From the NCBI RefSeq assembly GCF_014650875.1, contig NZ_BMVU01000034.1:1-64000 (forward strand): DNA of 64,000 bases. Direction: 5' to 3'. The stretch comes from Streptomyces minutiscleroticus. Its GTDB lineage: Bacteria; Actinomycetota; Actinomycetes; Streptomycetales; Streptomycetaceae. The position numbers and the translations under genes were made by a program. The notes beneath the pieces are model-generated. The model saw only the letters and a program-made list of their open reading frames with translations. It was not told the DNA's origin and made no database searches. Shown here piece after piece: positions 44,873 to 50,851 of this stretch; positions within the stretch are counted from its first letter, which is position 1; every line of letters starts with the position of its first letter.

Positions 44873-45050
44873 GTCCTCGACCCTCCCGTCCGGACCGCAG
44901 CCGTGCAAGCGGAGGCGCGGCGCGCGGTCCGGTCGGCCGCGCGCTCCGCCGGCCGCCACCGCGCGCGGCCGGCACCCCGTGTACCCCGGGCGTCACCGCG
45001 GACACCGGGGCGCGGAGACGCTGATCACGTTCCGTCTCCGCACTGGACGG

Positions 45051-45069
45051 CATACCGACCGGTCGGCAT
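45051..45069. promoter_or_regulatory. TetR-type operator before the kinase/ACAD operon
   Basis: CATACCGACCGGTCGGCAT holds the perfect palindrome CCGACCGGTCGG. CATACCGACYGGT recurs before the short-chain dehydrogenase gene (49144-49159). The likely binder is the TetR protein encoded at 47518-48111. Confidence 0.7.
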
Positions 45070-45091
45070 CATGAGTGGGTCCCACAACACA

Positions 45092-45133
45092 GGTGTGTGC
45101 CTACGGGTGTGGGCCTACAGGTGTGGGCCTACG
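45092..45133 (+). repeat. Three 14-bp tandem repeats in the leader of the kinase gene
   Basis: GGTGTGTGCCTACG, GGTGTGGGCCTACA and GGTGTGGGCCTACG stand in tandem between the operator and the start codon, followed by more diverged GGCCCAC units. Confidence 0.8.
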
Positions 45134-45205
45134 GGCGGTGGCCCACGGCTGTCGGCCACGGGCGCGGGCCACCGCCGGTGGGTCCGCAGACGCGAAGGAG
45201 CGACG

Positions 45206-46228
45206 ATGAGCCCAGACCACCCGCCGGGTCTCGACCTCGGCCGGCTGCGCGGCCTGCTCGACCGGGAGCGGCCGGGCCTGGTCGGGGGCCCGCTGACCGG
45301 CCGGCTGATCGAGGGCGGGCGGTCGAACCTCACGTACGCCGTCACGGACGGCACCGGGAAGTGGGTCGTCCGCCGCCCGCCGCTCGGCCACGTCCTGGCC
45401 ACCGCACACGACATGCGGCGCGAGCACCGGGTGATCAGCGCGCTGCACCCGACGGCCGTGCCCGTGCCGCGCCCGGTGCTGCTGTGCGAGGACGAGGAGG
45501 TACTGGGCGCGCCCTTCTACGTCATGGACTTCGTGGAGGGCACCCCGTACCGCACGGCCGGGCAGCTGGCGCCGCTGGGTCCTGAGCGCACCCGCGAGGC
45601 GGTGCTCGGGCTCGTCGACACGCTGGTGGAGCTGCATGCGGTGGACCCGGCCGAGGTGGGTCTGGAGGACTTCGGGCGGCCCGCCGGGTTCCTGGACCGC
45701 CAGCTGCGGCGCTGGGGCAAGCAGCTGGACGCCTCGCGCAACCGCGACCTGCCCGGCATCGACGAGCTGCACGCCGCGCTCGGCCGGGACCTGCCCGACT
45801 CCCCCGCGCCCGCGGTCGTGCACGGCGACTACCGCCTCGACAACGTCCTGATCGGCGAGGACGACCGGATCAGGGCGATCCTCGACTGGGAGATGTCCAC
45901 ACTCGGCGACCCGCTGACCGACCTGGGGCTGCTGGTGATGTACAGCGCGCCGCTGGGGCTGCCGGACTCGCCCGTCTCCACGACCGCCTCGGCGCCCGGG
46001 CACCCGGACCCGTCCGAGCTGGTCGAGCGGTACGCCGCGCGCTCGGGGCGCGACGTGTCCGCCGTCTCCTGGTACACGGCCTTCGCCTGGTTCAAGCTCG
46101 CCGTGATCCTGGAGGGCATCCACTACCGCTACACGCTCGGGCAGACGGTGGGCGCGGGCTTCGACCGCATCGGCGACCTGGTGCCCGTCTTCATCGCGCA
46201 CGGACTGACGACCCTTCAGGAAGGCTGA
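45206..46228 (+). CDS. APH-family kinase, ACAD10/11 N-domain or LvaA-like
   Basis: A 340-residue aminoglycoside-phosphotransferase-fold kinase. GGRSNLTYAV is the nucleotide loop, WVVRRPP holds the ATP Lys/Arg position, the catalytic loop is VVHGDYRLDNVL (His-Gly-Asp, Asn) and the metal Asp is in ILDWEMSTLGDPLTDL. These forms are typical not of antibiotic-resistance enzymes but of the kinase domain fused to acyl-CoA dehydrogenase in ACAD10/11 and of LvaA, which phosphorylates 4-hydroxyacyl-CoA. ATG 45206 follows AAGGAG. The ACAD gene begins seven bases after the stop, supporting joint action. Confidence 0.85.
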   Translation: MSPDHPPGLDLGRLRGLLDRERPGLVGGPLTGRLIEGGRSNLTYAVTDGTGKWVVRRPPLGHVLATAHDMRREHRVISALHPTAVPVPRPVLLCEDEEVLGAPFYVMDFVEGTPYRTAGQLAPLGPERTREAVLGLVDTLVELHAVDPAEVGLEDFGRPAGFLDRQLRRWGKQLDASRNRDLPGIDELHAALGRDLPDSPAPAVVHGDYRLDNVLIGEDDRIRAILDWEMSTLGDPLTDLGLLVMYSAPLGLPDSPVSTTASAPGHPDPSELVERYAARSGRDVSAVSWYTAFAWFKLAVILEGIHYRYTLGQTVGAGFDRIGDLVPVFIAHGLTTLQEG

Positions 46229-46235
46229 CCCGCCC

Positions 46236-47450
46236 ATGGACTTCGCGTTCGACGCGCGCACCGAGGAACTGCGCGCCAAGCTGCTCGCCTTCATGGACGA
46301 GTACGTGTATCCGGCGGAGCCCGTCGCCCACGAGCAGCGGGCGGCGCTGTCCTCGCCCTGGCGGACCCCGCCGGTGGTCGAGGAGCTGAAGGCCGAGGCC
46401 CGCCGCCAGGGCCTGTGGAACCTGTTCCTGCCCGACTCCGGGTACGGGGCGGGGCTGACCAACCTCCAGTACGCGCCGCTGGCCGAGATCACCGGCCGCA
46501 GCCCGCAGCTGGCGCCCACCGCGCTGAACTGCGCCGCGCCGGACACCGGCAACATGGAGGTGCTGGCCCAGTTCGGGGACGAGGCGCAGCGCAAGCAGTG
46601 GCTGGAGCCGCTGCTGGCCGGGGAGATCCGCTCGGCGTTCGCGATGACGGAGCCCGAGGTGGCCTCCTCCGACGCCACGAACATCACCACGCGCATCGAG
46701 CGGGACGGCGACGACTACGTCGTCACCGGGCGCAAGTGGTACATCTCCGGGGCGATGAACCCGGACTGCAGGATCTTCATCGTGATGGGCAAGACCGACC
46801 CGGACGGCGCGGACATCCGCCGCCAGCAGTCGATGGTGCTGGTGCCCCGCGACACCCCGGGCGTCGAGGTCCGGCGGGCGATGCAGGTCTACGGCTACGA
46901 GGACCACTGGCACGGCGGGCACGCGGAGGTGGTCTTCGACCACGCGCGCGTACCGGTGTCGAACCTGATCGGCGAGGAGGGCGGCGGCTTCGCCATCGCC
47001 CAGGCGCGGCTCGGCCCCGGCCGCATCCACCACTGCATGCGGCTGATCGGCATGGCCGAGCGGGCGATCGAGCTGATGTGCCGGCGGGCGGTCTCGCGTA
47101 CGGCGTTCGGCAAGGCGCTGGCGCAGCAGGGCGTGGTGCACACCTGGATCGCGGACGCGCGCGTGGCCGTGGAGCAGCTGCGCCTGCTGGTGCTGAAGAC
47201 GGCCTGGATGATGGACACGGTCGGCAACAAGGGCGCCCACACCGAGATCCAGGCCATCAAGATCGCCACGCCGCGCACGGTCGTCGACATCATCGACAAG
47301 GCGGTGCAGCTGCACGGCGCGGGCGGCGTGAGCCAGGACTTCCCGCTCGCCGAGCTGTGGGCGGGCGCCCGCACCCTGCGGCTCGCGGACGGCCCCGACG
47401 AGGTGCACCAGCGCTCCCTCGCCCGGCGGGAGATCAAGCGGTACCTGTGA
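46236..47450 (+). CDS. Acyl-CoA dehydrogenase of the ACAD10/11 (LvaC) type
   Basis: A 404-residue FAD protein. Instead of the usual MTEPxxGSD it has AFAMTEPEVASSDATNI, and the C-terminal active-site region reads LADGPDEVHQRSLARREI, both marks of the ACAD10/11 subfamily. SRTAFGKALAQQGVV and QLHGAGGVSQDFPLAELWAG are FAD and CoA region motifs. With the preceding kinase it forms in two genes what human ACAD10 and ACAD11 carry as one chain. In the levulinate pathway the LvaC homologue removes the phosphate from 4-phosphoacyl-CoA on the way to 3-hydroxyacyl-CoA; that reaction is inferred here. Confidence 0.87.
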   Translation: MDFAFDARTEELRAKLLAFMDEYVYPAEPVAHEQRAALSSPWRTPPVVEELKAEARRQGLWNLFLPDSGYGAGLTNLQYAPLAEITGRSPQLAPTALNCAAPDTGNMEVLAQFGDEAQRKQWLEPLLAGEIRSAFAMTEPEVASSDATNITTRIERDGDDYVVTGRKWYISGAMNPDCRIFIVMGKTDPDGADIRRQQSMVLVPRDTPGVEVRRAMQVYGYEDHWHGGHAEVVFDHARVPVSNLIGEEGGGFAIAQARLGPGRIHHCMRLIGMAERAIELMCRRAVSRTAFGKALAQQGVVHTWIADARVAVEQLRLLVLKTAWMMDTVGNKGAHTEIQAIKIATPRTVVDIIDKAVQLHGAGGVSQDFPLAELWAGARTLRLADGPDEVHQRSLARREIKRYL

Positions 47451-47474
47451 GCCCGCGGGCGCAGACCGCCGAAT

Positions 47475-47511
47475 CCGGCTCCCGCTCGTCCCCCGGACGG
47501 GCGGGAGCCGG
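47475..47511. terminator. Convergent terminator, ACAD / TetR
   Basis: Perfect 11-bp arms CCGGCTCCCGC (47475-47485) and GCGGGAGCCGG (47501-47511), with further pairing possible inside. Confidence 0.75.
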
Positions 47512-47517
47512 TGCGCG

Positions 47518-48111
47518 TCAGGGGCGCAGCGCCCGCAGCAGCAGGTCCGCCAGGTGGTCGGCGACCTGCTGCGGGGTGAGCGGACCGTCGGGGCGGTACC
47601 ACGTCGACAGGTGGTGGACGGAGCCGAAGTGGTAGTCCACCACCAGGTCCGCCGGGGTCTTCTCGGAGAAGACCCCGGCGGCCTGGCCCTCCTCGATCAG
47701 TGCCCGGAAGCGCTCGTGGTAGCGCCGGCGCTCGGCGCGCACCTGCTTGTTCTTCTCGGGGCTGAGGTGGTGCATCGAGCGGAAGAAGATCGCCGCGTCG
47801 TCGAGGTTGTCGATGGTGGTGACCACCACGTCGGCGGCGGCGCCGCGCAGCCGCTCCTCGACCGGCGCCTCGGCGTCCGCGAAGGCGTCAAGGCGCTCCT
47901 GCTGGACGCGCAGCACCCGCGCGTACACCTCGTGCAGCAGGTCGTCCTTGGAGCCGAAGTAGTGGTACAGCGCGCCCTTGGTGACACCGGCCGCCTCGAC
48001 GATCTCCTGCACCGAGGTGCGGTCGTAGCCGCGCTCGGCGAAGAGCCGGGTGGCGGCGGCCAGCAGCCGCTGCGGGACGGGAGTACCGTCCCCGTCCGTC
48101 GTCCTGGGCAC
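47518..48111 (-). CDS. TetR-family regulator of the kinase/ACAD/SDR cluster
   Basis: A 197-residue regulator. The helix-turn-helix lies near residues 15-60: RLLAAATRLFAERGYDRTSV and QEIVEAAGVTKGALYHYFGS with KDDLLHEVY. The C-terminal ligand domain contains AIFFRSMHHLSPEKN and VDYHFGSVHHLSTWY, seen in acyl-CoA-responsive actinobacterial members. The start is taken as GTG 48111 (PRTTDGDGTPVPQ), after AGGTGG; GTG 48120 or 48138 are alternatives. It converges on the ACAD gene and follows the SDR gene. The operator pair at 45051-45069 and 49144-49159 is its likely target. Confidence 0.86.
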   Translation of the reverse strand: MPRTTDGDGTPVPQRLLAAATRLFAERGYDRTSVQEIVEAAGVTKGALYHYFGSKDDLLHEVYARVLRVQQERLDAFADAEAPVEERLRGAAADVVVTTIDNLDDAAIFFRSMHHLSPEKNKQVRAERRRYHERFRALIEEGQAAGVFSEKTPADLVVDYHFGSVHHLSTWYRPDGPLTPQQVADHLADLLLRALRP

Positions 48112-48275
48112 TGCCGCCACCTGCCTTTCCGAAGTCACCGGCCGTCGCCGGCTCCGTACCGTCGTGCCGGACCCGTCGCGCCGCCGTCGCCGCGCGTCCC
48201 CGGACGACAACGCACCCTACGCCGGAGGATCTTCCCACTGCCCGCTCCCGGTGCTCCGGGCAGCCCTCCTGCCGC

Positions 48276-48312
48276 GCCCGTTCCCGGGACCGTGCCGGGC
48301 CCGGGAACGGGC
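48276..48312 (-). terminator. Terminator of the SDR gene
   Basis: Perfect 13-bp arms GCCCGTTCCCGGG (48276-48288) and CCCGGGAACGGGC (48300-48312), just after the leftward stop at 48318. Confidence 0.8.
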
Positions 48313-48317
48313 CCGGG

Positions 48318-49085
48318 TCACGCCCCGCCCGCCTCCCACTTCTGCTGGATGTGGTTCATGCTCGTCAGCCAGCGGTCGGGGTCGCCGGCCCTGGCCCGGT
48401 AGTAGTCGGCGACCTCGGGGTGCGGCAGGATCAGGAAGCGGTCGGCGGCCATGCCCTCGAAGAGCGCGTCCGCGACGTCCTCCGGGTCGATGGCGGTGGG
48501 CCGCAGCACCAGGTCGCCCGCGCTGCCGGTGGCCTCCAGCAGATCGGTGCGCACGCCCTGCGGGCAGATCGCGTGCACCTTCAGGCCGCGGTGGCGGTAG
48601 GTGAGCGAGAGCCACTCGGCGAAGGCGTACGCGCCGTGCTTGGTGACGCTGTAGGGGGCGGCGCCGACCATGGTGAGCAGGCCGGCGGCGGAGACCGTGG
48701 AGACGAAGCGGCCGCTGCCGCGCTCCAGCCAGGCGGGGAGCAGCGCGTGCGCGGCGCGGACGTGGGCCATCACGTTGACGTCCCAGGCCCGTTCCCACAC
48801 CTGCTCGTCGGCGGCCTCGGTGCCGGCCGAGCCGATGCCCGCGTTGGCGCAGTAGACGTCCACGGTGCCGCCGAGCGCCTCGCGCGCCTCGGCCACGATC
48901 GCGGAGGCGTCGCCGGGCACGGCTCTCCCGCCGATCTCGTCGGCGACGGCCCTCGCCTTCGCACCGTCCAGGTCGTTGACGACGACGCGGGCGCCCTCCG
49001 CGGCGAAGCGGCGGGCCAGCGCCGCCCCGATGCCGCCTCCCGCCCCGGTGACGACCACTCCGGCACCCTGCACGGCTTCCACCAT
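48318..49085 (-). CDS. Short-chain dehydrogenase/reductase (LvaD-like position)
   Basis: A 255-residue classical SDR. The cofactor motif is VVVTGAGGGIGAALARRFA with VVVNDLDG following (NAD preference); then CANAGIG, the catalytic Ser in STVSAAG and YSVTKHG (Tyr-x-x-x-Lys). The C-terminal RWLTSMNHIQQKW is unusual. ATG 49085 follows GAGGGAG. An operator copy of the kinase/ACAD promoter lies 59 bases upstream, so it is probably in the same regulon and could oxidise the 3-hydroxyacyl-CoA product. Substrate is inferred only. Confidence 0.86.
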   Translation of the reverse strand: MVEAVQGAGVVVTGAGGGIGAALARRFAAEGARVVVNDLDGAKARAVADEIGGRAVPGDASAIVAEAREALGGTVDVYCANAGIGSAGTEAADEQVWERAWDVNVMAHVRAAHALLPAWLERGSGRFVSTVSAAGLLTMVGAAPYSVTKHGAYAFAEWLSLTYRHRGLKVHAICPQGVRTDLLEATGSAGDLVLRPTAIDPEDVADALFEGMAADRFLILPHPEVADYYRARAGDPDRWLTSMNHIQQKWEAGGA

Positions 49086-49143
49086 CGGTCTCCCTCGGTC
49101 TCGACGCGGAGCGCGGCGGCTCCGACTCCGCAGCGGCGACAGA

Positions 49144-49159
49144 CTAACCAGTCGGTATG
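49144..49159. promoter_or_regulatory. Second copy of the TetR-type operator, before the SDR gene
   Basis: The minus strand reads CATACCGACTGGTTAG, matching the CATACCGACCGGT of 45051-45063 except for one base. Confidence 0.65.
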
Positions 49160-49343
49160 TGGTGGCGGAAGGGGAGGCCGGGACACGGCGGGACGCGGGC
49201 GCGGAGGGCGTGCGCCCGCCGGCGGCGGCACGTGCGGAGGGGGTGCGGCACGGCCGCCGCGTCCGTCCGCCTCGTTCCCCCGCGCGAAGCGGCGCGCTAG
49301 CGTGCGTGGCCATGACAGTCCCGTCGACTCCGGAGGTCACCGC

Positions 49344-50603
49344 ATGAACCTGTCGAGACGGGGTCTGCTCGCCGCGACCACGGGCGCGGTGGGCGGCCTG
49401 GCGGCCGCGTCCGGCGCGAACCCGGCGGCGGCCGGCTCCGGCGGACCGGGCGGCCGCCGGCTGCGCACCGGCTTCGAGCGCCTGGCCGCGGACGGGTACG
49501 CCCTCCTGGACGGCGAGCGGGTCGGCGTCGTCACGAACCCGACCGGCGTCACCCGCGAGGTGCGGCACATCGTCGACGTCATGCACGCCGACGACCGCGT
49601 GGACCTGGTCGCCGTCTTCGGGCCCGAGCACGGCTTCCGCGGCACCGCGCAGGCGGGCGGCTCGGAGGGCCGCTCCGACGACCCGGCGACCGGACTGCCC
49701 GTCCACGACACGTACCTGAAGAGCGGGCGGGAGCTGGCGGACGTCTTCACCGCCTCCGGCGTCGACACCGTCGTCTTCGACATCCAGGACGCGGGCGCGC
49801 GCTTCTACACGTACATCTGGACGCTGTACGACTGCATGGAGGCCGCGCGGCTGGCCGGGAAGCGGTTCGTGGTCCTGGACCGGCCGAACCCGGTGACCGG
49901 GCGGGCCGCCCTGGGCCCGGTGCTGCACGAGGAGTTCGCCACCTTCGTCGGCCGCAAGCCGATCGCGCAGGCGCACGGCATGACGGTCGCGGAGCTGGCG
50001 CGGCTGTTCGACGCCGAGTTCCTGGACGGGGCCGTGGAGCTCGACACGGTCCTGATGACCGGCTGGCGGCGCGCGGACTTCTACGACGCCTCCGGGCTGC
50101 CGTGGGTGCCGCCCAGCCCGAACATGCCGACGCCCGACACGGCGCTCGTCTACTCCGGGACGTGCCTGTTCGAGGGCACGAACCTGTCGGAGGGGCGCGG
50201 CACGACCCGTCCGTTCGAACTGCTCGGCGCGGAGGGGATCGACCGCCGCTGGGCCGAGGCGGCGAACGCGCTCGACCTGCCCGGCGTGCACTTCCGGGAG
50301 ACGTACTTCGCGCCCGCCTTCTCCAAGTTCCAGGGAAGGACGATCGGCGGGGTGCAGCTCCACGTGCACGACCGGGGGGCCTTCGACCCCGTGCGCACCG
50401 GCGTCGCGCTGCTGGTGACGGCCAAGGAGGTCTGGGACGGCTTCGCCTGGCGCTCCGACGGCTGGATCGACCGGCTGACCGGCTCGACGCGGGTGCGCAC
50501 GATGATCGACGCGGGCGCGTCCGCCGACGAGGTCGCGGCGGCCTGGCGGGGCGAACTGGCCGCGTTCCGGCGCGTGCGGGAGCGGTACCTGGCCTACCGC
50601 TGA
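49344..50603 (+). CDS. namZ: Exo-beta-N-acetylmuramidase NamZ-like (DUF1343, GH171), Tat-exported
   Basis: A 419-residue secreted enzyme. The N-terminus NLSRRGLLAATTGAVGGLA is a twin-arginine signal. DUF1343 hallmarks are GVVTNPTGVTREVRHIVD, VAVFGPEHGFRGTAQAG, VVFDIQDAGARFYTYIWTL, WVPPSPNMPTPDTALVY and FEGTNLSEGRGTTRPFEL. Characterised DUF1343 proteins (NamZ, family GH171) cut MurNAc from the non-reducing end of peptidoglycan fragments, so wall recycling or scavenging outside the membrane is likely. ATG 49344 follows GGAGG. A nine-copy 7-mer repeat lies directly after the stop. Confidence 0.9.
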   Translation: MNLSRRGLLAATTGAVGGLAAASGANPAAAGSGGPGGRRLRTGFERLAADGYALLDGERVGVVTNPTGVTREVRHIVDVMHADDRVDLVAVFGPEHGFRGTAQAGGSEGRSDDPATGLPVHDTYLKSGRELADVFTASGVDTVVFDIQDAGARFYTYIWTLYDCMEAARLAGKRFVVLDRPNPVTGRAALGPVLHEEFATFVGRKPIAQAHGMTVAELARLFDAEFLDGAVELDTVLMTGWRRADFYDASGLPWVPPSPNMPTPDTALVYSGTCLFEGTNLSEGRGTTRPFELLGAEGIDRRWAEAANALDLPGVHFRETYFAPAFSKFQGRTIGGVQLHVHDRGAFDPVRTGVALLVTAKEVWDGFAWRSDGWIDRLTGSTRVRTMIDAGASADEVAAAWRGELAAFRRVRERYLAYR

Positions 50604-50610
50604 GCCCTCT

Positions 50611-50673
50611 CCCGGCACCCGGCACCCGGCACCCGGCACCCGGCACCCGGCACCCGGCACCCGGCACCCGGCA
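50611..50673 (+). repeat. Nine perfect copies of the 7-mer CCCGGCA
   Basis: A 63-bp uninterrupted array, eight bases after the namZ stop codon, followed by a partial copy (CCCGGC). Likely hypervariable. Confidence 0.95.
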
Positions 50674-50810
50674 CCCGGCCCATGGTCCCCGGCCCTGGCT
50701 CCGGCGGACGCGGACCGCGCGGCCCGGGACCGTCCGGCCCGGGTCCGGCGGGCCCGAAGCTCCCACCGGACCCGGTGGCGGCGGGTTCCCCCCTCGGTCC
50801 CGCCGCCGCG

Positions 50811-50838
50811 CGCCCGGGTCCGCGGCCGGACCCGGGCG
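50811..50838. terminator. Convergent terminator, namZ / penicillin acylase
   Basis: Perfect 12-bp arms CGCCCGGGTCCG (50811-50822) and CGGACCCGGGCG (50827-50838), loop CGGC. Confidence 0.85.
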
Positions 50839-50851
50839 TCCCCGCACCCCG

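Noticed and set aside
45206..46228. Aminoglycoside-resistance kinase
   Set aside because: The APH fold is present, but motifs and the adjacent ACAD gene place it with the ACAD10/11 and LvaA kinases.
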